Source: Trichoplusia ni (lineage: Eukaryota; Arthropoda; Insecta; Lepidoptera; Noctuidae). Taken from it: a stretch of DNA of 64,000 nt. The position numbers were made by a program, and so were the translations under genes. The stretch is from assembly GCF_003590095.1 (NCBI RefSeq), contig NC_039480.1:18577328-18641327 (forward strand), written 5' to 3'. This document shows, one piece after another, positions 1-9,947 of this stretch. The first letter of the stretch is position 1. The number at the start of each line of letters is the position of its first letter. Below the pieces are notes generated by a model that was not told where the DNA came from, searched no databases, and worked only from the letters and a program-made list of their open reading frames with translations.

Positions 1-1310
1 TATTTGCGAAAAACTAAAGTGCGAAACCAGATTCTTTTTTCATTTAAAACTTGTTAATTTCTTAATAAATACAGACAAAGGCAGATACTTAAATAACTAT
101 TTAATATGTTAAACAAAACCTCCGCCTTTATCTATGAATGACGAATTATAACGAAAAAGACGTGACTAGCTTGTTTACCAAATACGAGTATACAGACATT
201 TGTATCCCGTCTCTCTCACACACGCAACTTTAAAAAGAGACGGCGAATACGTTTGTAAACAACGGGAATGACAGCCGATACAAACGTTTTAAAATACGAA
301 GACGTTGTTTGTATGTGTGCGTTGTATCAATGTATCAGTGTATCAACGTTAGGTCGCCACTGCGCATGTGTGCGTACTGCGTACACAAACAACACACGCG
401 TAGCGTTCACACGTGCGACGAGACTCGCGTGGTATCGTAACTATTTGGTTACGTCACTGGCTCGTCGGCTGTACGGCTGTATGCGGTGTTGCCTCCGCCT
501 CAACGCGTTCGAAACTTTGTTGATTTTACTTGGCGGGCAAAATGGCGTTTGACGTTTGGGTTTCACTTGCGATTCTTTTTATTTTTGATCTTGGTTTCTG
601 TGGGTTGATATATTTGATACGGCATTGTTGTTAACGTTATTGGTAGTGGAGATTTATGGTAGAAAATTCGCATTGCACGTCTCTCTGATCGATTTTCGTT
701 TTTTTTTGCGTATAAAGTAACAATTTGACGCGATACCATAATCGCCTACACACTGCAATAAATATGTACTTTGAGTTGACTTGACCCTTTTAGTATTTCT
801 ATTCTGCATTTGAAGACTAACCTATGAGGACTTGTCTTAATATACAATCTCTCTTATACTATACCTCAGGTGGGAGTCGTTTGAGGCCTAACGTCATAGA
901 GATAGCCGCATCTATAAAAATATGTTTCGTCCTACCGTCAATCTGATAGTAAAACTCACAATGTAAAAGAGACAGCGCACTAAACTGCGTAGAACTTTGT
1001 CTCCCTTCCACAATTACAATAATATTACTTGTAAAAGTTCTCTTGACAGCTCTATTACAATGCAATAAAGTTTCTTTTCGTTACTTCTTGAGTATAAGGT
1101 CGTCATATTGCAACCTTGAATAAAACCTTCGTGGTCTGACCTTGGACTAGTCGTTATACTCCGGTACACGCTCTCACCTACTTAATCGAAGTTCATTTCT
1201 ATGTTATTATAATAATTATTTATTAATCATTATAATTGTTACTAACTCCGTATTGGAAACTTCAACCGTTTAAGTTTAAAATGATCAAAGTCTTGCCTTA
1301 AGTATTTTGG
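1..1310. other. Upstream flank with CpG-richer stretch and a 30-codon hydrophobic frame
   Basis: No gene recognised. About 240-640 is richer in CpG than its surroundings and holds many ACGT/GCGC words. An ATG in good context (caaaATGG, 542) opens 30 codons ending at 634: MAFDVWVSLAILFIFDLGFC, GLIYLIRHCC. It could be chance, a micropeptide or a 5' exon. The rest is AT-rich with no frame worth calling. Confidence 0.3.
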
Positions 1311-1540
1311 CTGGCCTGTTGGTCTAGTGGTAAGTGGCTCTGACTGCTATACTCGTTTCTCTGGTTCGATTCCCACCCGGGACAACTTTTTGTGATGAGC
1401 ATGATCATTTGTTCTGTATTTGGGTGCAATGTATCTACTTTAATTTGTATCTTTTAAACATATATGAATATGTTTGTCAGTTGTTGATTACTCATAATAC
1501 TAGTTTTGCTTGTTTGAGACTAGATGGCGTTGTTTGAAAG
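1311..1540 (+). mobile_element. SINE family C, copy 1 (near complete)
   Basis: tRNA-like head with A box (TGGTCTAGTGGT) and B box (GGTTCGATTCC), then a body ending in TTTGAGACTAGATGGCGTTG. Six copies or fragments of this family are in the window. Head type suggests a Glu/Asp/Gly-like tRNA ancestor (inference). Confidence 0.8.
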
Positions 1541-2040
1541 TTCTGGAATATTATTATTCGAAGAATATACTTATTAGATCCGAGAGTAGTCATCGGTTTT
1601 AATCCCGAAAGGTTACTTTGTAACGGTTTTAGACAGTTTTTCTTTTTTTGTGACATCCATTTTTTTATAACGGTTAATTCACGCTTATCTATCGGGATAG
1701 CCCGACTAATTTCGGATCCAATCGGAGTCAGATGCACTCTATCCCTATAAATACGTTTAAAAAAACCGTTCTTTAATAACTAATTACGAATACTCTTCGT
1801 AAAAGTATTTTTTTTGACTTTTGTTTAAACTTTTCCTCATCAAACGTTATATTCCCTTTCATAATGATTATGTTAGGCATCGATTCATTACCGCATGTTG
1901 TGAAGGAAGCGTGGTTTCTACAATATTACGGCACGCCACGCTCGTATACTGTACCTAATGTGTAATTGTTATGTATTTGTTAATAAGCTTGAGGAAATAC
2001 GTCAAATACTCGAGTTTTTAACTCTGAGGTATTTTGTAGA
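1541..2040. other. AT-rich gap, fragment of repeat family H
   Basis: No gene. Around 1690-1745 there is TCGGGATAGCCCGAC and TTTCGGATCCAATCGGAGTC, a weak relative of family H seen at 47.0, 49.0, 54.9 and 59.0 kb. Confidence 0.4.
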
Positions 2041-2044
2041 TCTG

Positions 2045-2390
2045 TCTGTTTGGTATGGCAGGGGAATCCTCATGGACACCTGCTCCGGGCAGGGCCGGAT
2101 CTCGGGGCCTCGAGACCACGAAGGAGTGGGGGCCCCCTTGGTTCAAGTTATTTTCTTTCAGTGGAAAATTTATCGAGCTTTTTTAAATGCATAGTGTCAA
2201 TAATGTGGGCTTCTACCGTGGTTTCACATTTTTTTTATTTCATGGGGAGTTCTTGGCCCTAGTCATAGTGGTGGGGCCCTAGACACTGGCCTATAGTGCC
2301 TTATGGTTAATACGACACTGGCTCCGGTGAGGGAAAGGGTAGTGTCAGACTCTTACCAACTTAACCTGAACTGTCTACCTGTCATATACT
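2045..2390 (+). repeat. Dispersed repeat family G, copy 1, interrupted
   Basis: Starts with AATCCTCATGGACACC and ends with TAGTGTCAGACTCTTAC...TGAAC. In the other two copies these parts are about 20-25 bp apart. Here about 200 bp of other sequence lies between them. Confidence 0.55.
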
Positions 2391-2930
2391 CGAATGTCCA
2401 TGCAATCAGAATTGGGATAGGTCTATTTGAAACATTGAGGTATATGATCTAAAATTAAAAATAAAATGCGTGGAAGTTATGTGTTTGTGGTGAAAATAAC
2501 TTGTACTGGGCTGCAAGTGGTGCAATCAATATAAAAATATTTTTATTTCAAATAGGCCGTTTCCACTTACTTTTAAAATGGTATACTTATGCTATTGACT
2601 CTAATTGCGGGGTTCCTAAAAGTCTATGTAGAAGAAATGACTAGAAACTCCAAAACTCCAATGATGATGATATATCAAAAAACAACTGCTGAATTGAGAA
2701 ACTACTTCTATTAAAGTCTGCTAAAAGTACATATGTGTTTTATTCACACAATACCAAGCTAGAGTAGTTATTGTATACGTTCTGTCATTCGATTCACTTT
2801 AAATATCGTGGCGTGTGATAACGCACGCGACGGTTCCATGGAGCGTACACAATTATATTACACTCACTATCGCTTCGAGATTACGACGAAACGCCCCCTG
2901 TCAATGTGGCGATATGAACGTGCCAGACAA
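2391..2930. other. No gene or repeat recognised
   Basis: AT-rich sequence with only short frames. From about 2815 the GC content rises toward the tandem repeat that follows. Confidence 0.4.
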
Positions 2931-3235
2931 ATTGTTCCACTGCAGGCCTCTCATACAGAGAACGAGCATTGATCACCACGTTTGTGAGCTGCCCACGGTG
3001 GGGCGCCATTATCGAAGCTGTTAAAAACACCAGCCAGTAACTGTCCCACTGCAGGCTTCTCATACAGAGAACGAGCGTTGATCACCACGCTTGCGAGCTG
3101 CCCCACGGTGGGGCGCCATTACCGAAGCTGTTTAAATTTTAAAACACCAGCCTGTAACTGTCCCACTGCGACACCACGCTTGCGAGCTGCCCCACGGTGG
3201 GGCGCCATTACCGGAGCTGTTAGTAAAAACCAGCC
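2931..3235 (+). repeat. Tandem repeat, three units of 83-117 bp, with tRNA-Lys-like 3' motif
   Basis: Units start near 2931, 3037 and 3152. Each has CCCACTGC, usually GGCCTCTCATACAGAGAACG, a CACCACGCTTG stretch, and ends near GCCCCACGGTGGGGCGCCA. The third unit lacks the middle block. The end motif is close to the 3' end of tRNA-Lys including CCA (GCCCCACGTTGGGCGCCA). Two diverged units occur at 7352-7590. Not CRISPR: the units are long and there are no unique spacers. Confidence 0.85.
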
Positions 3236-4240
3236 TCATACATCATTTTATACTGCAAAGGCACAAAACAGTAGTATTTATTTGTCGCTCGAACAAAGAA
3301 ACGCAATACATTGAACCACGGAACGTGCTTGTTGACTTGTTGTAATGACCTTCAGACATTATTTACGTGTATAATCATATGTTGGTGTATCTATAGAAAT
3401 ATAGTTCGTTGACTCGGTCAGACTGCGTTCTATGTTTAGGGTAGATGGAGACACTATCGTGTTCAGTGAGTAAATTACAGATTCTGCTGTGATACTTGTT
3501 ACGCCGTTTTTCTCTAGAAAGGGCGCTTGGGAAGCGGTTTTGGGTAGGCGAATTTCATTTTCGAAACCCTCGTACTCTAATTTGAATTGTTGAATTGATT
3601 TTTATTTGACTCATTGATAAGGTAGCTAAGTATCGTATTTTTATTTGTGAAGAACGCGAAGATATAGTGTATCAAAGTTGAAATAATGGAATAGTGGAGA
3701 CGATAACCCATATTACGAGCTGGTTATTTCATTCGGCATTAAAAGCAATGATTTGTTTTTTTTTTATATCTTGGCTAGATAACGTAGCATTCTAAAATAT
3801 ACCTGCGCTTTGATTCAGCAATCGTTTTGACAAACATTTGTTCCTGACAAAAAATTATTCATCCTTATTGCATTACAATTTAAAGTATTCTTTACGAATA
3901 AAATATAAGCATGACTATTTTGTAGTTATTAATTATTTCTATGATAGAACTTATGACCAACTAATTCTTAGATGACAAATGTCATTGGGTTGACCACAAA
4001 TGAATTGAGAATTGAACAAAAACTGGTAATCAGAGACCTGTAGCTTATGATGTATCTTAATGACTTTAATAATTATAATTTGAGATTTGCGTTTCTACAA
4101 ATACGAAGTGCGTCTGTTATGAACTGAAACAAGAATGTTTTAGTTGTTATAGACCAAGACCATGGTTTCCAAAAACCACGTTAACTTATAGAGAAGTTTC
4201 AGAAATTTCTTCGTTGAGGTATTTACGGTAGATAGGTATG
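3236..4240. other. No gene or repeat recognised
   Basis: AT-rich sequence with no frame over 80 codons, no protein similarity I recognise, and no repeat shared with the rest of the window. Confidence 0.4.
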
Positions 4241-4595
4241 TTCATCAACATCCAAGCCTTGTTTCAACCATGTTGGGGTCGGTATCTGTCTAACCAGATG
4301 CTATTTACCAGTATTTTACAAGGAGCGACTGCCTATCTGACCTCCTCAATCCAGTTATTTAGGCAACATGATAGTCTTTAGTTAGACTGGTTGTCAGACT
4401 TTCTGCCTTCTGACTACCAATAACGACTGTCAAAGACGGGTAAAAACAGCCGGGATCCACAGTTTGACGTAGCTTTCGAAACACAGAAGAACTCGTTATG
4501 ACATAGATGGTGCTATCCACAGACAGATCGTATCAAGGTTAGCTTCACCTGTGATCGATCAAATTCTGCAGTTGTAGGTAAGCCACGAGCTCTTT
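4241..4595 (+). repeat. Dispersed repeat family D, copy 1 (near full length)
   Basis: Contains the family landmarks in order: TGTTGGGGTCGG, TTTTACAAGGAGCGACTGCC, CTGACCTCCTCAA, TTGTCAGACTTTC, ACGACTGTCAAAGACG, ACAGCCGGGA, and AGCCACGAGCTC. Non-coding. Family D has about six copies here; the class of element is unknown to me. Confidence 0.75.
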
Positions 4596-6370
4596 TTATA
4601 TAAAAAACAAATAGACATTTTAAACATGAGAAATGTTTCTTAAACACATCTTTTTAAAGATGAACTGTTTATGAAACCCCCCGCGTTGTTTTAAGTTTCA
4701 TAGTGCGGGAGTCCTGTAAGATAAGCTATCGGGCTAACCCATACGCGTGGGGTGTTGTTTATGTTACTGCATCGCTCGCAGAGCACTTTGGCAGCGGTGT
4801 AGGGTGGACGAAATAGGGTGCTGGGGATTTGGAAAACGGTGAGCGAATTTGTTGCCGTTCCAAAAGAGATATTTTTGATGATTGCTGGAGAGGAAGAAGG
4901 AAGGAGTCCTTGCCATGTACTGAGATAATGTATATAGTTGTGTTGGACATTTTACCGCATTCAATGTTTTTAACATGTAAGACGTAACGAAGGAAAAATG
5001 CCTTTGGTTTTTTGCTTTTGCCTGCACCCAACTGCAGTGCCGGCGTTAGGGGGGGGGCGTGATGGGGCGATGGCCCAAGGCGACAAATCCTGGGGGCGCC
5101 AAGGTCTGAAGTTGGAGTCTCTTGCCTCTCCTTGTGCACACCCTCAGAACAGTGCTGTACGCTCTGTGCATATGCATATTTATTAAGGAGATTTTTGCTT
5201 CCCACAATATTTTAGCCCGGGGTGTCAGTGGCCCTTACGCCGGCACTGCCCAACTGACTTTAAATCCTACCATAAGTTTGGAATGCCTGAGACGATTACG
5301 TTATAAGAGTTGTCGTTAGAGATCTGTAAATTATATTTCTACTACTTTACCACTGCTTTTTTTTGTTGTGTATGGTGAGAGCGGCTTCCGATCTCATCGG
5401 ATTGCATACAGCAAGCGCCCTTCTGGTATTTGGTTCGGGTTGCAAAAACTCTAAATGCATTTCGTCCCCTATCCGAAATTATTTCACCCCTTTTTAACTC
5501 AGTTTTCCATACATTTTTAATTTTATCTCAGTACTTATATTTGCAGATACTTAGCCGTATTCCGTCCCTATGCCAGTACATTTCGAAAGTCGTTTACGTT
5601 TTACCCACAAAAACAAAAGCGAACAAAAAGAATACCTTCTGTATTATTTCTACACGCTTTGAGAAACACCACGTGTGTTTTTCACTCGCTCTCTCCTACA
5701 CAATCTAAGTATGATAGACAGGGACGGCATGTTTCAGCGTATCCCGTGTTTACGTCGAAGTTTTGTCAACGAATGTCTCGCGCGTTCGATAATGAACTTT
5801 ATCGCTTTTGTCGTAAAACCCATTTTAGCCTGCATCGTTAGACAATGAAGTATGGTTTTTCATTATTCACACGCCGTTAACTTCACATTCGATCTTATGC
5901 CTTACGGCTTACGGTGCAAATTGCAATGATGGAGTTTTTATGCGAAATGACACCGGACGCGTAGTTTGAACTGATAGTTACCGTTACGCAAGATTGCACT
6001 TTATTGCCCCAACGATAAGGGTGATTATTGATTTTTTTGGATATTTGGTTCCCGAAAACATGTGGGGTCGTCGACCTCGCTGCTTATGTGGCGTAATATG
6101 AGGGTTGGCTTGCCTTGAGGGAACTTTGTATGGACTTAAGATTTTTTTACCCTTTGAGTACAGCGCCATCTAGGTTTTCGAATTGAAGTTAAAAATCGCT
6201 GTGCTGGTGACGCTGTTTTAGATAGTACATGGAATTTCGTCGAAAGTAGTTGAATTTTGCTGTTCAGCTTTTTTCCAGGTGTGTGTTCCATGTGTTTTTA
6301 AAAGACAGTCCGATTAGAAGCATATTTATCCATAAAAATAAAAACCAATAGCCATCCGTTGATACAGTCG
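4596..6370. other. Non-coding, with GC-rich repeat-like patch at 5035-5105
   Basis: A patch at 5035-5105 (GTGCCGGCGTTAGG, a G run, then CGATGGCCCAAGGCGACAAA) looks like a dispersed repeat. A related bit is at 5215-5250. The 148-codon minus-strand frame across 4759-5205 has no recognisable domain and I do not call it. Confidence 0.35.
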
Positions 6371-6373
6371 TTT

Positions 6374-6482
6374 AATCATTACAGTTGTGACGCGCAGTCT
6401 CTCTATGTGATACTGTGTTACAGTAACATGTGTTGTGTTGTCAGATAGACAGTCGCGAGGTAACATACGGGGCTCAGATGAA
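6374..6482 (-). repeat. Repeat family D-prime, copy 1
   Basis: Reverse complement of the CTGAGCCCCGTATGTTACCT...CGACTGTCTATCTGACAACA...GTTACTGTAACACAGTAT unit found at 31847, 54451 and 61063. It resembles part of family D in layout. Confidence 0.7.
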
Positions 6483-7351
6483 CCAGAAAAGACAGCAACT
6501 TGATAAAGACATAGCTTGGGGAAACATAATTTCTTGTTTAACTTTTAACTGAATAGGTTTGCGAACTCAGCTTTATTTTGACCCAAAGGACCAAGTCTCT
6601 CTGGGTAATACAATATTAATTGTTTTTGCATTGTACTGAATACTTGTTCGACTCAATCAAATGTTTCATTATTTCCTGACACAGGAAATATACATACATT
6701 AAAATTATAGAAAAAAAAAAATTGTTTCTAACCAGCAACAGGAACAGGTCCAAATCTATTTTTTTAAATTCGTTTTCTTCGTTCTGTATATTAACTTCTT
6801 ATCCGATTACATACAAAAAGGAGAAATATTTTAAATCCTCTTTACCACACCTAACCTTTCAGAATCACAGCGTGTCCATATATGTCTCGAACCGATACTT
6901 TTTAATACCGTTCACTGATCTTTTTTCGGCCGAAATGCGTTCACGAAAGTTGTCCAGCCTATTATAAACTTGTTTTATCGATATTTACTAAGGGTCGCCT
7001 GTTATCTCCAACTTTCGGAACTCAATATTTCGTTATATAAAAAGCTGTTTATGTAACTCACTTTCGAGCGAGGATGCAAAACCTTTTTTCTAAATGTTTT
7101 AGTATTTTGTTGGTTTAGCTCTCGATTCTAACTGTGTGTGTCCGATAGTTGTTGGTTAACTTAGCATTTTTCATTTCGAATTTATTCCATACTTAAAATA
7201 ACTTTTTGAGAAGAAAGGAGATAAAAAATGACTGATAAGATACAGAGAGAGCGTGTTGTTGAATTAAACGTTATTTTTTTGTCTTATTTTCAAAATAGAC
7301 GCAGCTTAGATAGTTTCAGAGTATCATTATACCAATAATGTACACTTTTAT

Positions 7352-7590
7352 GTAACTGTCCCACTGCAGGCCTCTCATACAGAGAACGAGTATTGATCAC
7401 CACTCGTTCTCGTTGCCAAGGTTTTGTGCCCCACGTTGGAGCGCCAATAACGATGTTGGCATAAGTTATATGGCATTTAAAATGTAGGTATAATGCCTTT
7501 TACTGTCCCACTGCGGGCCTCTCATGCAGAGGAAGTGTTTTTGTCAGTTGTTTCCAAAATCCAAGCCCCACGGTAGGGCGCCATTTAAGG
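7352..7590 (+). repeat. Two diverged units of the tandem repeat seen at 2931-3235
   Basis: Units begin near 7352 and 7502 (CTGTCCCACTGC...GGCCTCTCAT) and end with GCCCCACGTTGGAGCGCCA and GCCCCACGGTAGGGCGCCA. The first end motif is one inserted base away from the tRNA-Lys 3' end with CCA. Confidence 0.75.
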
Positions 7591-8117
7591 CTCTGCTTGA
7601 ACGGTTATTTTTGGTCTTCTGTTACCAATACTTCTTTTGATATTACAACTTCATAAAAAATTCTGTTGCTACGCTTCCCTTAAAGAAACGTGGTCCTGCA
7701 GAGTAGTTCTCTAATAACGACCTACTTTGCTGATGATTTACAAAATAAATGACTATCAATATTTTTTCCTCGAGAGGATTCCATTGAGATAGTTGGGGCG
7801 ATTTATAAGCGACTACGGAAAATGGACGGCAATGCGGGCGATATCACAAACATATATCAAAGTGCTATACCTATACAATTGGCACCCACGCTGTCTCAAA
7901 ACATACACCTCTAAAACCTTTCCAAAAATGATTAGCGTCATATCGAAAATACGTGAATTCTTGCGTATAGGCTCAAATTTCAAACTTCATATTAAAACTG
8001 GGTAGTTTCTTGCAAATATTCTCGCATCTTAAAAAGATCTCGAAGACTTCTCTTTCTGCTATTCATGTTTTATGTGTATCCAAGTAGACAGGTCTGCAAG
8101 CTCAGTTAGAGCCGATT

Positions 8118-8225
8118 TCTGCCAGACCAGCGGGATTGTCCGAAAGGATAACCGTGGCCCCAGTACACAAATGGCAGAGGAAGGAACGTGGGTGGACTTT
8201 AGTCAATAAAAGTTAACACTCCATT
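8118..8225 (-). repeat. Repeat family O, copy 1
   Basis: Shares CCAGCGGGATTGTCCGAAAG (reverse of CTTTCGGACAATCCCGCTGG at 26.5 kb) and a nearby block. Other copies at 22245-22380 and 26408-26530. Non-coding. Confidence 0.5.
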
Positions 8226-8956
8226 CCGATCAATCTAAAGCGGTAGGAGTCATTTAATGATTTTCCATATTTAAAGAGTTTATATAGAGGAATTTCAGTT
8301 GCTAGTCTGGAACTGGGTTAAAACTATCGAAAGCTGAAAGATTATTCAAATTATTAAAGCAGAATGGTAATTAACCGTCTGGTTGATGAGGAATAATCAT
8401 TTATTGATTACCCAAATATGATTTATGAAACTCAGCTTCTATAAATCTGCTTAGTTCTTATTCTATCGGACAGATTTTCAAAAAAAATATTGGATACAGT
8501 GATTTAAAATCTCGCGTGACGTCACTTGCCAGTACGCTTTTTGCACTTCATCGTCGTAAGTGCTTTTAATCTTGCTTACTCCTTAAATTTATTCCTTAAT
8601 TTTACTATAATTTTGCAACCCCTGACAAATTATCGGCATTCATTTCATTCGTAAGTACTTTATTTTACTCTGTAGAAGTTTTTTTTAACTTTAATAGTAT
8701 AATTGTCGGTCTATTCCTACTAGATCATTAGTTTGAAACCCGGCCCTGTGCGGAGGTCGAACGCCCCACGCGGTGGACCTTCGAGCACGCCTCCTAAATT
8801 ATGCACCATCACCGCGCATGCGTCTTGATCTATACACATTGGTCGGTAGAACAAAAGCGGTCTTGATTGTATGTCGTTCCTAAATGACTATCAGACGAAA
8901 CGAAGAATAAATGTTAAGTAAGGATTGTTCAAATATGTATTTGTCATTCATAATAT

Positions 8957-9098
8957 ACGGATGATCGAGTGGTAAAGATCTCCAATGACTGGTTAAACAT
9001 ACTGTGTGCGACGTGTCGAGAATAAGATCCCCGCGTAGTTTAAGTATTTGTCTGATCCCCGAAAGCTTGTCCTGAGGCTGGGTGTCTTACTGAAACTT
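8957..9098 (+). mobile_element. SINE family A, copy 1 (degenerate head)
   Basis: Family A: tRNA-like head, CCCCGCGTAG junction, hairpin, then CCTGAG-CTGGGTGTCTT. This copy is diverged in head and hairpin. It lies tail-to-tail with copy 2. Confidence 0.75.
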
Positions 9099-9099
9099 A

Positions 9100-9246
9100 A
9101 ACATTTAAGTCACATGCACACAGACACCCAGACTCAGGACAAGCATTCGTGGATCACGGGAACGCTTGTCCTACGGGATCGAACCAACGCGTCGCGCTCA
9201 ACGGGTTTGCCGTTGTGACCTCAACCACTCGGCTATCCGTGCAGTC
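9100..9246 (-). mobile_element. SINE family A, copy 2
   Basis: Minus strand: CACGGATAGCCGAGTGGTTG (A box), GGTTCGATCCC-like B box, the conserved hairpin, and CTGAGTCTGGGTGTCTGTGT. Near-complete head and body, inverted relative to copy 1 with almost no spacer. Confidence 0.88.
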
Positions 9247-9947
9247 AATTTTTAACGGTTCCCAAGCCCTGAACTTATCTACTGATATAATTTGTCAACA
9301 GATCTTAATTCATTTTGAATGAGAAGTGAAGAACTGTAGGTATTTGTGGCTTGTCGTCTTGCCAGCAGCCAACACACCAGCGGAGCTCCCCACTGACTAA
9401 ATACTAATGTATTTTGGCAGTATCAGCATTGATTGTCGGTTAAAATCACTTGTTTTTATAGCAGTTGGCAAGTATTGAGCGGATGAGGTGTTTTGAGCGA
9501 GATTTTGATTTTAATGCCCAATGGACGTATTGAAATTCTCGTCAATGATGTGGCACTTTAACATAAAAAAAAATACTTGGTTTTGATCTAATAGGTTGTT
9601 CAAAACTCCTGAATACACTGGGATTTGAAGCTCTAGCAGTCACTTGCGGCTTTTCATATGCGTATATCTGTAATCACTGCAAAGTATATCTCTGTTTTTC
9701 TTTTTTAAGGCCAATAAAAAGTACTTTGTATTAATTTGAGTACCTCCAAGAATATGTGTACGAAGATTCATGATTTATTTATTTTATTTATTTTATTTTA
9801 TTTGGGGAGCTTACGGCTATATTTACACATTAGATCAACAACATAATACTAGCATATGCCAATTACAAGCTTCCACAGATGGTAAGAAAACATTATAGGT
9901 GTTGTGAAAATTATACAGGTCACACGAAAAATTACTTACTTATAAAA

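Noticed and set aside
268..552. 94-codon frame at the left of the window
   Set aside because: Cys/Arg/Tyr-rich composition from ACGT-rich DNA, no domain, no splice support; the stretch looks like a CpG-rich patch rather than coding.
2931..3235. Repeat array considered as CRISPR
   Set aside because: Units of 83-117 bp, no unique spacers, eukaryotic setting.
4759..5205. 148-codon minus-strand frame
   Set aside because: Crosses a G-run and a repeat-like patch, has no domain I recognise, and a competing frame overlaps it; probably chance.
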